Shown in pieces: positions 47,640-59,704 of a DNA stretch of 64,000 nucleotides. The DNA comes from Limonium bicolor (Eukaryota; Streptophyta; Magnoliopsida; Caryophyllales; Plumbaginaceae). Under the pieces are notes generated by a model that had not been told where the DNA came from, made no database searches, and was given only the letters and a program-made list of their open reading frames with translations. Position 1 is the stretch's first letter; the number at the start of each line of letters is the position of its first letter. The stretch covers positions 111,565,588 through 111,629,587 of the forward strand of contig CM041777.1 in NCBI GenBank assembly GCA_023374045.1, written 5' to 3'. A program made the position numbers and the translations under genes.

Positions 47640-48170
47640 TAACATTGTATGTGCGTATCGGTACGTAATACGCTGTTATAAGCTCAAATAAATATGTGCA
47701 CCTCTGAACCGAAAACGTCAATATAGTCACGCACATATATATATATATATATATTACACTATATACGACCAACGTTATACTAAGCAACGACGGGGCATAA
47801 TAGAATAGTCGTATGTATATATACATATACGACTAACAATGTGACAAAATAAAATGGTTGTGTATATAACTAATAACGCATTATATATTTGGACATAAAA
47901 TAATTTATGAACAATTAAATTTAGTATATACGTGTCCGAAAGCGTGACGACGTTACATATATAATAAAGTCACGTACTTATATATGTACGAATACGTAAC
48001 GTTACGGTACTATAACGTTGTAATAATTAATAACGTCACCTAGTTATGTATAACTAAAACGCTACAAAATAAAAAGATCGTACATATGACGTAACGAAAT
48101 TAAGTGGTCGCGTATCTAGCTAACAATGCGATATATTATATGGTCTTACATATAAATAAGCATGTATAAC
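47640..48170. repeat. AT-rich satellite, ~45-50 bp degenerate unit
   Basis: Units resemble GTCGYRTATATAACTAA followed by AACGCGACAAAATAAA with heavy drift. Examples begin near 47808, 47859, 47970, 48035 and 48106. It also contains an (AT)n run at about 47735. No coding capacity. Confidence 0.6.
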
Positions 48171-48176
48171 TTATAC

Positions 48177-48265
48177 AAAAAAAGGAGCAAAGGCGCTCCC
48201 ACTGAGGTTCAAACCCCATACCTCTCGTATGCCTAGTGAACGTCTTAACCGGTTGAGCCAAGCTC
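48177..48265 (-). repeat. tRNA-derived SINE-like head
   Basis: On the minus strand GAGCTTGGCTCAACCGG contains a good A-box (TGGCTCAACCGG), and 45 bp downstream GGTTTGAACC is a good B-box. The sequence ends GCTCCTTTTTTT, a pol III terminator. Spacing matches an internal tRNA-type promoter. The acceptor-stem and anticodon-loop pairing of a functional tRNA are not convincing, so a SINE head or tRNA relic is the better call. Confidence 0.55.
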
Positions 48266-48289
48266 GTATTCAGTAGGAAACTGCACCTC

Positions 48290-50330
48290 TACTTATATAA
48301 GCTACTAAAGGGGCTAAACAAAAAAAATAGTAAACCACTACGGCTACTGCAATCACACAGCAACCTCTTCCTTGTTTTCTATTTTGAGCAGTATACAACC
48401 CATTCATGTGCCTCTTTGTTGCAAATCTCAGCAAAGTAACCTGACTCCTATTCTCTTCTGTGCAAACGCCTACTTTGAGAAAAAAAAACGGGACATCGTT
48501 AGCTTCCCCCCGTCAACAGCATCTCCTCTCTTATTCCCCTTGCCATCAGCTAACAACAGAGTATGGCGCTCTCTAGTGATATCTCCTTCACGATCTCCGC
48601 CCAAGTCCCGAGCGAACTGCAGCACAACTTCACCCTTTTTCTTTTTCTCGTATCGGTACCCAGCACACCAGTGACTCACTTTGATCTCGGTAGGTACACA
48701 CATGTTACCTCCTTTTTATTGATCAGTGTACAGTCCAAACTTTGGAGCCCCACCAGACACCCACTTCTCATCGGGTTCAAGAAATTCCACAACAACTCTC
48801 CCTTCTTGTCTGTCGTGTGCACACATTGTGGAAGAAAAAGAAAGCGACTGATAAATATCAGTAACTTTTATCAGCTTTCATGGTTGGGACAACTTCTTCG
48901 TGAGCAGTTCCCAATTACCACTGAAACAAACATGTTCTCCTATCCTGTACAACTCTCGAGCCACTCCAGACCCAACATGAGACTGATCCAGCCGTGCGCG
49001 AGTTATTTTTTTGCCTGTACCTGCTCGACAGCCACAGGAGAACACCACCTACAATTCACGTCTTTTTACTCTGGCACCTGAATTAAACATTTCCTTATTC
49101 CCTGCTCAAGTTATGAACAGCAACAGGCTCCAACTCCTCCTTCATTCCAAACGGGCACTACCTGTTTTCGCTTGCACTGCTCCAACAACTGCTTGCTTCT
49201 ACATCTCTTCCTTCTCTATCCCATGCATCTTCCCAGCCCACTTCTTCCTTGCATGGAACCGTAAGCAACAACATGACCGACAAGATGGAGACCTTCAGTT
49301 GGAGTCACTATTCTTGACTTACCACAGTCTGAATAACCACGCATCAGCAAGCCGGTTTCCATCCCAGCCTCATTGTCGAGCTAAACAGCACCAGAAGCAC
49401 CCGATTCTTCCCGGCCTGTTTTTCTTTCGGCTGTACACGACTCCATCTGTTCCTTCTTCCCTCAACACGTACGTCTGCAACCTTGACTGGTGGAGAAGCA
49501 TATTGGTAAAACTATTACTGGTGAACAAGAGGATAAACATGCATGCATCTCTTCCATTAACTATACTTGATTATGCACCTGTCCATCGTCTCTACTTCTG
49601 GAACTATTAGCTACTGCACGTCTCTTCATCGTCTCTTCATCCTTGTACCTACACATCTGAAGCGAAAGATCAAGGGAACTGCTGCATTTACGAATCAGAC
49701 TGAAGGAAGTAATTTCATAACCGTTGTAGAAGCTTTGGGCTTCTTTTGCTGCTTATGTTTCTGCACCCTTACGCACGTAGCAACCCAGAACAGAGGAAGA
49801 AAAAAAAGACGGTAACATGCTACTACTACTTCGCTCATGCCTTGCCTCGTTCCCTTTCTAAGTACCTAATCACCCATTTGCCTACTCATTGTTGCCCACG
49901 ATCACAGAGCTTAGGAGGCCACGCCTGGAAGTTCCAAAGCGCAACCAGAAGCGCATGCACAGAGGGGCACCATCCTTGGTCTTTACGGCGAGGAAACTGG
50001 TTGAGATGTCTTTTTTTCTTGCTCTGTTTATACTGAGAGGAATGACGCTCTTTAATACTCTCTTCCATCCTTGAATGTCCATGCTTGAAGCCTCTCTCAA
50101 GTTTCATGTTGGAGCTAAACCGTAGCCAACGCACCCAGGGAAGGAGTTACCGAAGCCAACTGCCGTGAACACCTCCTATAACTCTAACCAAGGTGAGCGC
50201 TGTTTCTTTTCCTTTTCCCTGCGTGTAGTTCCGCCCACATGAGACAGCAGAAGAAACCTTGGTCACCAGGGCCATTCATGCATACGGCGGGGTTGGGAAG
50301 GAAATGTATGGGTTTTGTAAAACAGATCGA
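48290..50330 (+). other. CT-rich transcript-like block, function unknown
   Basis: Composition changes sharply from AT-rich to CT-rich, balanced sequence at about 48300 and back at about 50330. A TATA-like ACTTATATAAG lies at 48284-48294, where a transcript could start. Several overlapping open frames of 80-200 codons exist, but they change frame repeatedly and show no domain or codon regularity. Possibilities are the transcribed part of a long LTR, a long non-coding RNA, or a decayed gene. Confidence 0.35.
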
Positions 50331-50956
50331 GTAGGATATACACAACATGGGCATGTATATGTGTGCGGTTTTGAAATAGATAATACGTATCAATAAGGAA
50401 TATATGTATACACGAGTTACATGAAGTTATGGAGTGTAGTTGGTAACGTATGAATATATATATATATCCTAAACTCTAATGCGAACCCAAATAATGAGGG
50501 GTATATTTATGGATATATATATGATACTTTGAATTGATGATACGTAACCAACGGTGGTTATAAGTTAGAAAATATATGGCTTAAATGAATTTCTAAAACC
50601 GTATATATATATATATACATACTTTATGAGAATAAATAAATTAATATGAGGTCAAAGAGTGATAAAAAAAGAAATATAAGGTATAAGTGGAGACAATGAC
50701 CGAAAGGGATAGTCCCTGGATTTTCTAGGTATAAAATATGAACTTTATAAAATAAAAGGAGTAAATTATAAAACTAGGAAACTATGGGGTATCTTCATAA
50801 ATACTATCAAATTGGTCAAAGAATAATTTAAGTGGTCAACCTTGACCACCTATGAAGGTTAACCAAAATAAAATGATAAGGATAATTATTCTAAGTATTT
50901 AAAGGAATATTAAGTCAAAAAGAATAACAAAAATTATTATTACGGGAGTATATGTA

Positions 50957-51677
50957 ATTATGCTAAGGCGTGTGCCTTAGACTTCCAGGGAGCTGGATTG
51001 AGAAGCTTCATCTTATCGAGTTTTTGTATAACAATAGCTACCATGCTTCGATTAAGATGTCGCCGTTCCAAGCTTTGTATGGTAGACCTTGCCGTACCCC
51101 GTTGTGTTGGGATGAGTCAAGCGAAGCGGTCATCATAGGACCGGAGTATTTGGAACAAGTACAAGCTGAAGTACAACAAATCCGAGCAAATATGAAAGCA
51201 GCCCAAGATAGACAGAAATCCTATGCGGATGTGCGACGACGCGACCTTGAGTTCGCCGTGGGCGACCAAGTGTTCTTGCGTGTCTCACCTATGAAGGGTG
51301 TCTTTCGATTTGGCCAGAAGGGCAAGCTGAGCCCGAAATTTGTAGGCCCGTATACCATTACCGAGAGGATTGGAACCGTAGCTTATAGGCTAGCATTGCC
51401 TGAAGAATTGGAGCGTGTTCATGATGTCTTTCATGTATCACAACTCAAGAAATATATAGCCGATCCCTCTCATGTATTAGAACCCGAACACTTATCCCTA
51501 GAGCCCGATGAGATATGTCGAGACTCCATTGCGAATCCTTGATACAAAGACAAGAGACACTCGTCATAAATCTGTACGAATGTGAAGGTCTTATGGTCTA
51601 ACCACGATGTCGAGGAAGCGACTTGGGAACTAGAAGACGCCATGAAGGCGAAGTACCCGAATCTATTTGTAGACTAG
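50957..51677 (+). pseudogene. Tekay/Del-type Gypsy Pol, integrase C terminus and chromodomain
   Basis: Integrase joins retrotransposon DNA to the chromosome, and its chromodomain steers insertion. Visible are HLIEFLYNNSYHASIKMSPF and ALYGRPCRTPLCWDES, then DRQKSYADVRRRDLEF, VFLRVSPMKGVFRFGQKGKL, GPYTITERIGTVAYRLALP and VFHVSQLKKYI (GPY/F module). After frame changes near 51505 and 51580, RILDTKTRDTRHKSVRM and VKVLWSNHDVEEATWELE give the chromodomain, ending at a stop at 51675-51677. The 5' part is truncated: a base is missing near 50989, and the AT-rich sequence upstream is not Pol. Confidence 0.85.
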
Positions 51678-52210
51678 ATGTCTAGTATCCGTATAGCACG
51701 GAGGGTACGGGGCGTACCCCTTTTTTAAGGGGGGTAGAGCCTTTTTTGCTTTTGCATTGCTTCGGGTTAGCATTGCGTAGTATGTATGTATTGTAATTGT
51801 ATTTTGGTTGGCACATGTAGTGCTAATTGTATTGTATTGGCACAAAGTAGTGCTAGTAGTATTCGGTATGTAGTACGATGAGTATGGTATGTGTATGGTA
51901 TGTATGTAATGAGCAATGCGTTGGTGTTATACGGTATATGACACGAATGACAATGTGAAGTGTATTGTGAATGTATTGTGGAATGTGTGAATTGAATGGA
52001 GTATTGTGTATGGATTGAGTATCGTGTATGGAAATTGAACTGAGTACGATGTATGGTATCTGAATTGTGTATGCTGGTAGTGTAAGAATTGTGAACACCT
52101 TGTAAGGTGGTAGTAGAATGTATTGTGGCAATTGACTTGCCAAATGAGTAGAAGTAGTAAACCGCAAACCTTGAGCAACTTTGAGGGCAAAGTTCCTTAA
52201 GGGGGTAGAT

Positions 52211-55200
52211 TGAAATACCCCGTAATTAAAAACAGTGATTAATTAGGCTAATTATATTTTTAAAGGCTTAATTACACTTAAATAAATACGAGAGAACAAA
52301 TCCCAAAGAAAACGGACCTTTAAAATGGGTTAAAAGCATAAACGAACCTTAAAGCGCGTTTTTCGAGGAAACCGGGAAAACGCGACTTTAAGCGGGTCAA
52401 ATAGACTTGTAACAATTTTGGTCAACTAAATAGTCACTAATAAATGTTAGTGGAGCTTTAGAACCAATAAAATTAATTAAACGAGAAAATTCCGGAAAAC
52501 GGGTACCGGTTAGTAAAAACTGTAACAACTGGGAAGTTGTGGGGTGAGAATGCAAATAAACAAAGTTAGTGTGTCCACTTTTGCAAATAAAAGCAAGCAA
52601 TCTGTAGAGGGGCATGTGTGTGTAGCCGATTTCCCCCTCTCACTCTCACTCTCTTTATTGTTTCCTTATTGACTAAAAGACAAGGAAAATAAGTAAAAAC
52701 AAAACTCACTCACTCTCTCTCCTATTCTATCTCTCTCTCACGCACCATCCCCCCTTCCTTCTCTATTCTCTCTATTTTCCTCTTGCTCCTGCGACAGCCA
52801 TGGAGAAAGGAAGGAGCTCACTCAACTTCCACCTTCTCTCCTCTTGTTAACCCATTAATCTTGCTCCAAAAATTACAAAATTAGTACCATTGGAATCCCC
52901 TTGCAAAGGAGAACATTTCCCTCCTTTCAAAAATCCAAAGCTCAACTTTTGTTTCTATGGGTATTCCCCATTTGAAGATTCAAGTCCACCATTAGAAGCA
53001 CCTTCACCTCCTTATCATCTTGAGGTAAAAAGAATTTCGAAAATCCTTCATTTCTAGCTCTCATTGGCATTATAAGGATTTTCAGTTTTTGAACTCTTGG
53101 CCCTCTTTGTTCCAGCCAGCGATTTTGGCTCTCTTGTTGGGCTAGGAATATTTGTTCTCTTGCTAGTCAAGAACTTCATCCATCCATTGGAAGGTAACAT
53201 TCTTTTCTAAACCCAAAACCTAAATTCTAGGGTTAGTATAAATGAATGCTAAATGGTTAATGTGGATTGGTATGGTGGTTGTAGTATTGTGCATTGTGTG
53301 AGGAAGAACAAAGAAGAAGGAAAGAAGAAAAGAGGAGAAGGCAAGAAAGAAAAGAAAAACTAGCAAGACAAGGTAAATGCTCTTACCTTGTGTTAGTTGT
53401 GTATGGTATTGTAACCGTTTTTGGAGGGGTAAAATGAGTAGTGAATTTGAGTAATGAGTAGTAGTAATGTAGTAGTGTAATTGAGAAGAGAATCAAACAG
53501 TTTTTGAAGTTTTAAAAGATGGTTAAAAGTTTGGGAAAACCATGGTAGTATGTGTAAGGGTGCAGGAATTTTATTGTTGTTGAAGTAGTGTTGAGATGTG
53601 AGAATAATGTGTGTATAAACAGGTTGTGAGAATGAGAATATGTGAGCTGAAATAATGTGTGGAAATGTTAAAAATATAGGGGAGACTATGTCCAATTTTA
53701 CTTAGGAATGAGAGGACTTAAGTTGTTAAGAAGAGGGAGTAACCTAGGTGATAACTAGGTGTATTTGGAGAGTATAATGGGAGTAGTTTTGTGGTTCGAA
53801 ACAGATTTGGAAATGAGCGTGTAAATGGGATGAAGCTCGATGTAAAGTAAGGTATTTTGGATGCTAGGGATAGCATTAGTCGAATGAGTAATGGAGGAAA
53901 GAAGTTAAGATGAAAATCTGTAGCACTTGGGGTAAGAACAAAATCTGTAGCATTTGGTGTGAGGAAAATAGTGTAAGTGTTGGGATAGAATGAGAAAAAT
54001 GTGTAAGTATAACTAGGATTGAGTAATGTATTTGGTGAGTGAATTAAGTTATTTTATGAGGCCTAAATGGCATTATATCATGTGGGATTACATGTAGGAA
54101 GATTGGGGAAGAGATTGGTGAAATTGGGAAAGAAAAATAAGGCCAGTAGCACAATCTGCTACTGTCCGACCCACAGCCTGGATCGGACGTTGGGTCGGAC
54201 AAGGCTTAAGTAACGTTAATAAACCTTTCTGGAATGGTCTGACCCAGGGCCGTGAGTCGGACATGGGTCGGACAAGCAAAAAAATTCGGTGTCGAAGTTT
54301 CTGACTTCGTCCGACCCAGAGGTTGGGTCGGACATGGGTCGGACATAGCTTGGACAACAAGACCGGAACTTTCTGGAATGGTCTGACCCAGAGGTGTATG
54401 GGTCGGACAGAACAGTGCTGGGTCGGACGGATGAATTTCAGAGAACGATAACTTACTGGAATGGTCCGACCCAGGGCTTGGGTCGGACGCTGGGTCGGAC
54501 GACCCATAACTTACAAAAAAAATGTTTTATATATATGATTATAGTAATCGTATATATATATATATATATGCCTATACACAAGTATGCATATGTATGTGGT
54601 AGCACACCATTAATGAAGTAGTAATGGTAAGAAAGTAAGTAAATGAGTAAGGAAACAAGTTTAAGATGTAGTAAGGAAAAGAATGGTTTTATAATCAAGT
54701 ATGGATGTAAGGAGTAGTAAGTATACATTAGGAGTATTAATGGAAGAGTAAGTCGGATCAAATTGATCGTACAACTTCATGTATGATAGGATCAAATAGT
54801 TGAACATCGAAGGAACCGTAGTACGAGTATGACGGTGAACGGTATGATTTCTTCATGCCCTGTATCCTAACTTGGTTACCCGATTGTGTGCTTATGTGAT
54901 CACCAACAAGATAAAGCATGGATCGGACTTTTATTGCACTTAATCGTGTTTGAACTAATATTGTTCTTGTTATATCTCTTGAACAAATAGTTTGTATAAT
55001 TCATGAAATGTATGAATGAGAATGGAGTGTATGTGTAAGTATGAGTATTTGTGTATTGTATCGATGTATGGAAAGAAAGTATGGACTTCTACTAATTCCT
55101 AACAACCTAACTCCTAACATGAGTAATGAGTAAAATGGAATGAGTAGAGAAGCCAGATATAGTTTCGGCCACCGTGAGGATAAGGAAACACAAGAGGTTG

Positions 55201-56195
55201 GATCCGAATCCTGGCTATAATCTTTTCCATGGACCAATTCCCTTGAATGGGTAGCATCCTGGATTAGTGGGCCACCCTAAAGCCCGGTGGTGGGATGTAG
55301 TAATCCCTGCCCGGAGGTCATACCGACTTAACTGGAAGTAAAGTATGTAAGAAGTAAGTATGTATTTGTATTGGTCTTGACTATTGTAAGTCATTGACCC
55401 GGAGTAAAAGAGTATTGAACACCCGATTAACTGGGGTTGTAATGAGGCTAACAAGACCTTTGTATGTATTGGAGAATTGTATCTCCGTAATGCGGTGAGT
55501 ATTCGGTAAGTATGAATGGTTGACTTGAATTGTCTTCCTTGTATGTATTGCATGTATGTATGCTTGTGAAATGAATGTATTGAATTGTATTGTATAAAGC
55601 ATGTATGTATGTATGAATGAAACGAACCGCATGTACTCGACCAAATAGTTGGCATACCCTCGCTAGCACGCGGGGTATGCGGTTATCATATGCAGCGTAA
55701 GCTGACCCCCTAGGGGGAATGTTTTTACTCCACAGGTACCGCGAGGCGTGACGGTAGGGTAAGGACGGGGGATGTGATTCTTTTTGATGTAGTTAGTAGC
55801 ATTGGATGGTGTACCGAGTTGTACACGGCTAAGGCCATTTTTGAGTAGCCGGTGTACCATGTGGTACACCCTTTTGGATATTGAATTCTTAATTGGATAG
55901 TAAGGAGAGGATGTATAAACTCTTCATTTTTGGGAAGTAATATTGGAATGTAATTCGTATAGCTTGGATACTCGGTAATCAAATGTAAGTCAAGTATTTG
56001 GTATTGTAAGGTATGTATTATGTATTGGGTTATTCTAATAGTTAGACCGAAACGGTAAGTAGTAGTAGCCTTGTTGACCTTGGAAGGTTAACGGCGTTGT
56101 ATCACCGCCGGGAGTAAGTAAGTATTCCGCTGCGAGTATGGTAATTATGGGAATGATTAGAGGATAATGTAAGGATTAGCGGTTGGGGTGTTACA
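52211..56195 (+). mobile_element. Tekay/Del-type Gypsy 3' LTR, 3,985 bp
   Basis: Begins TGAAATACCCCGTAAT directly after a polypurine tract (AAGGGGGTAGA at 52198-52208) that follows the chromodomain by 530 bp, and ends GGGGTGTTACA. The length fits this lineage. A CT-rich block at 52620-52810 is probably the start of the transcribed region. A palindrome cluster is at 54163-54510 and a (TA)n run at about 54548. No 5' LTR is in the window, so the 5' part of the element was lost or rearranged. Open frames inside are compositional. Confidence 0.85.
54163..54510. repeat. Palindrome cluster GTCCGACCCA / TGGGTCGGAC, five units
   Basis: Units start at about 54163, 54236, 54308, 54380 and 54463 (period about 72-83 bp). 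Each carries GTCCGACCCA or GTCTGACCCA, 5-10 bases, then GGGTCGGAC, mostly followed by a second GGGTCGGAC. Most are preceded by TTTCTGGAATG or a variant. Each unit can form a GC-rich hairpin. Confidence 0.9.
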
Positions 56196-57109
56196 GGAGG
56201 AGACGTCCTCCAACGTGCGGTAATAAAAGAATTCACAAATAATCCTTAAAGAAACAAGGAAAGATTGGCACCTACATGATATGGTCACGGGATCTAACTA
56301 TATCCCCAGACCTGGTGCATGGAAAGAGAAAGAATAATATCATGGGAACAAGAGAAAAGAAATGAAAACACACAACGCTCGAATGATCCCATAATGAGGA
56401 TCATGGTATAACATACCTACGTACACATTTTACCATTTACATGATTGTGTGTTGCTATACTAGCAGCTTGTTGTGTTTGGTTGCTTGTTTGATGTTGCTA
56501 TGACGCCAGCATGTTATGCTTGGTTGCTTGTGGTTAATGCCTTGCTACCTTTGAGAGTGTATGAAACCATGATGTATTGTGGTCTGCTTTACTGTTTTAT
56601 TATAGCATGTAAATTGACTTTATAATATTCGACCAAGTAGTCGTGTGGCCCGGCAACATACGGGCTACACACGTTCATACTCAGCGTAGTAGTTTGCTGA
56701 GTCCTTTACAACCCAATTTTTTTCAGGTATTGTGCCGGACGATAACGGAGCGTAGGCGGGATGGCTACCATGGGGGTAGTCCATCAGGGCATGACTTTTA
56801 AGTTGTAGTGGCATGTGTAATATATGGGTTGTTACTAAACCCGAGATGTAATTCTTAGTTTATGATTTGGTAATCATGTTGTAGACACTCGGTATTTAGG
56901 AATTGTACTTTATGTTGTATATGAGTTTTGATAGAGGGCTGTTTCCAGTCATACAGACCGTAACTTGGTGTTAGTAGTATGGTTGTGTCAACCACGTGGG
57001 TGGTTGCCGTCTGTGACACCCGGATGGAGTTTATACCGCTGCGTAGTTAACTGTGATGTGTTTAGGCGCGACGTTTGTATTACTGGATGTTTTATTCGGG
57101 GGTGTTACA
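56196..57109. mobile_element. Right half of the TGTAACAC inverted-repeat element
   Basis: Closely matches 12710-13580, including GAATTCACAAATAA, the block GTCGTGTGGCCCGGCAACAT, GTGCCGGACGATAACGGAGC, and the end TTATTCGGGGGTGTTACA. The left half is missing because the Gypsy LTR ends exactly where this sequence begins, in the middle of the element. The Gypsy element therefore inserted into it, and the left half should lie beyond the lost 5' end. Confidence 0.85.
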
Positions 57110-57894
57110 TATAGGGTCACACCCTAATTTTTATTTATTTTTAAGCCCAAATTCAATTTCGTTTGAACAAATAATTCTTAAAACTTTTCATAATCTTACA
57201 TTAATGTAAAGTTGGTCCCCAGTGAAAAAACAAACCACAGTTTAACTAGTCACATGAAATAACAACAGAATAAATTCAATATATTCAATCATATTTTTTG
57301 AGCTGTCCAAAACACCTATAATTATACCATGAGAGAGAGTGAGAGCATGAGGCTTATACCAAAAATTGGAAAAAAAATTGACCGTCGGGAACTCTAAATA
57401 TTTTCTACATAGACAGCAAAACCCAACGGATTTAAAACAAAGCTATTTGATAGACCACAATTTTGCATCTTTGGCCCAATTCGGATTTTTTTTACATAAC
57501 ATAAAAGTGTTCATTTTAATTTTGAGACGAAAAACAAAATTTACTTTATATTTTCTAAATATAGATATGATGAATATAATATAATGAAGATCTATATAAT
57601 TATAAGACTATTCACTTACTGAGAATAACCAAAACAAGAGGGGGATGCTGGCGATGAAGGAGGATCTTGATAAAACATATAACATCATGAGGTGAAGTTT
57701 TATTGAGAATAATTTGTATAAATTGATGTTTTTGAAAATATGGTAAGATTGATTATGTGTCACATTTATTTGTCCCTGATAAGAATATTTTGGGATGAGA
57801 TATGTCACAATTGTTCAAACCTAGACGAGACATTGTGCAAGAGAATCTACATCTATATGTGTGATGTGTCTTAGTAAATTATCCATGATTATTT
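57110..57894. other. Intergenic, no gene seen
   Basis: AT-rich sequence. No repeat boundary or coding motif is recognised; the 3' part may belong to the LINE relic that follows. Confidence 0.4.
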
Positions 57895-58277
57895 GGCAGA
57901 AGCGAGAATAGGGTAGGAACAACCTATCAATATGGGAAGAAACTGGATAAAGATCACCCATCTATTTTATACCTTTTTTCTACGGATGACCAATTTTCTT
58001 TTGGGCAAAGGAACGACATAACAAGTTATCGTCATTAGGGAGTGTCTTGATGCTTTTTGTGACACTTATAATAGAAAAAGTCAGCATTATGAAAATAATC
58101 CTAGTATCACATAATATAAGACATGTTAAAAGCATTGAAGTATGCCCCAAAGTTAGGATGGCCTAGGGAAAGAATATCGGATACTTGGGTATTAACTTGA
58201 TTTATAGGTGACCTAAGAAGGAAATGAAAATTAAGCCTTTTTCTCTACTTGTGAAAGTTTTGTGTGGATGGTATATC
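57895..58277 (+). pseudogene. LINE reverse-transcriptase relic
   Basis: Heavily decayed. Across shifting frames the plus strand reads pieces equivalent to ISHLFFADDL (here ITHLFYTFFLRMTNFLLGKG at about 57950-58010), VIRECLDAFCDTYNRK (58028-58075) and a GYLGINLIYR segment near 58185 that resembles LGxYLGVPLIHxR, then FSLLVKVLCGW. The order matches the thumb side of a plant LINE reverse transcriptase. The Copia LTR starts immediately after it. Confidence 0.6.
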
Positions 58278-58621
58278 TGTAACACCTCACATGGGTAATT
58301 GTCCAATAACTTGGTTCTCAAGTCATTCGAATCGTGTCGGGATAGACTACCCGACATCTATTGAGGAGGTCTATAGAACTTGGATGCTAGGCTTATGATG
58401 AGGACATCACGTTCTTTTATCATATATAATATAGTATATAGTATATAACATATATAGCGTTATGTGTAGTCTGTGTATGTACATCCCCATCCCTCTCTCG
58501 TACATATATATACATATACAGGCGCATAAGACATGTAATACACATACACGTATAGAGTCACGTTGTCTGTGCATTCTCTCAATAACATACTTTGATTTCT
58601 TCTTTCACCTTCCTGTTGTCA
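58278..58621 (+). mobile_element. Copia 5' LTR, 344 bp
   Basis: Starts TGTAACACCTCACATGG and ends TTGTCA directly before a primer-binding site. TATA-like runs at 58420-58460 could serve as promoter. The matching 3' LTR is not in the window. It differs in sequence from the Copia LTR at 39861. Confidence 0.8.
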
Positions 58622-58633
58622 TGGTATCAGAGC
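58622..58633 (+). other. Primer-binding site, initiator tRNA-Met
   Basis: TGGTATCAGAGC directly follows the LTR, the standard complement to the 3' end of plant initiator tRNA-Met, where minus-strand DNA synthesis starts. Confidence 0.9.
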
Positions 58634-58767
58634 AAAGGCTCTCAAAGAAACCCTAGCTTCCGCAAAAACAAATGGTGCAACTAGAACCAGTCAACAAAAT
58701 TGTAGGAAGGTGAAACAATTATTAAATACGAATGCGAGAAGGAGAATCAAGACGGTGACGATTCTGA

Positions 58768-59704
58768 TTGCAGCCAAGCGGGCGCACGATCGAATCAAGA
58801 AACCACTGTTCTCACCGATATGCAGACCCGTTCTACCTGCATCTTTCTGATCATACAACCCTTAATTTCGGGAGCAAATTCAAGGGCAAAGGATTTGACC
58901 ACTGGAAGCGCACAACAATTATCCAGCTCAAAGCCGAAAACAAATATGGCTTCGTAAACAGGCAGATAGCACAGCCACCCAAGACCTCGGAGCGATTTCC
59001 CCTTTGGGAGCGGTGTAATTACATTGTCTTTGCTTGGATCATAAATTCGTTGGAGAAAGATATCGCAGACTCTATCCTTTATTGCGATACGGCTCACGAC
59101 GCTTGGGCCGATTTGTGCAGAAGGTACGACCTTGTCAACGGCCCTGAAATCTTTTTGATTCAACGTGAGATCAACCAGACGCAACAAAAATGAAGATTCT
59201 GTTAGCTCCTACTACGCCAGATTGAAGAGGCTTTGGGACCAATTGGGCGAGGCGAGAAAGATTCCGAAGTGCATCTGTGGAAATTGTACCTGTAATGTCG
59301 TCAAAGAAATAAAGGAGTAGAAGCTTCAAGACCACCTCATGAAATTCTTGGATGGTCTGAACGAGAACTTCAAACAAGCAAAAGGGAGCATATTACTGAT
59401 GACTCCTCTCCCGACATTGGAGCAGGTGTATTCCCTACTCTCGCAAGATGAGAAACAGAGAGAAGACTCTAATTCCAAGATTGAAACCAAGAATTCGGTA
59501 GCCCTGTCTGGCAAGATTAGCTACAGCGCATCCAAGAACCCTAATTCCTACGGCCGCCCCAAATTAGCATCAAAAGGCATGACGGGAACTAGCGCAAGCT
59601 CAACACGGAAGAAACCTCTCCCCAAATGCACGAACTGTGCTAAATTAGGGCACACCCATGCGGATTGTTGGTGGATAATAGGGTTCCCGAATGACCAGCA
59701 GTAG
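58768..59704 (+). pseudogene. Copia Gag, frameshifted
   Basis: Gag forms the particle that packages element RNA. The first part (to 59193) carries ADPFYLHLSDHTTLNFGSKF, FDHWKRTTIIQLKAENKYGF and HDAWADLCRRYDLVNGPEIF, the plant Copia Gag pattern. A frame change near 59185 and a stop near 59317 follow, then FLDGLNENFKQAKGSILLM and PLPTLEQVYSLLSQDEKQ. It ends with a zinc knuckle CTNCAKLGHTHADC (CX2CX4HX4C intact, about 59628-59669). Confidence 0.85.

Noticed and set aside
48182..48265. Functional tRNA gene
   Set aside because: A- and B-boxes are present, but acceptor and anticodon stems do not pair convincingly by eye. Called a SINE-like relic instead.
48563..49610. Overlapping open frames of 172 and 199 codons as a possible gene
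   Set aside because: No domain, no consistent frame, and CT-biased composition that lowers stop frequency. Kept only as a transcript-like block.
54088..54507. A 139-codon minus-strand open frame rich in Pro, Thr and Arg
   Set aside because: It only translates the GTCCGACCC palindrome array.
58795..59187. 130-codon minus-strand open frame
   Set aside because: Antisense shadow of the Copia Gag frame.
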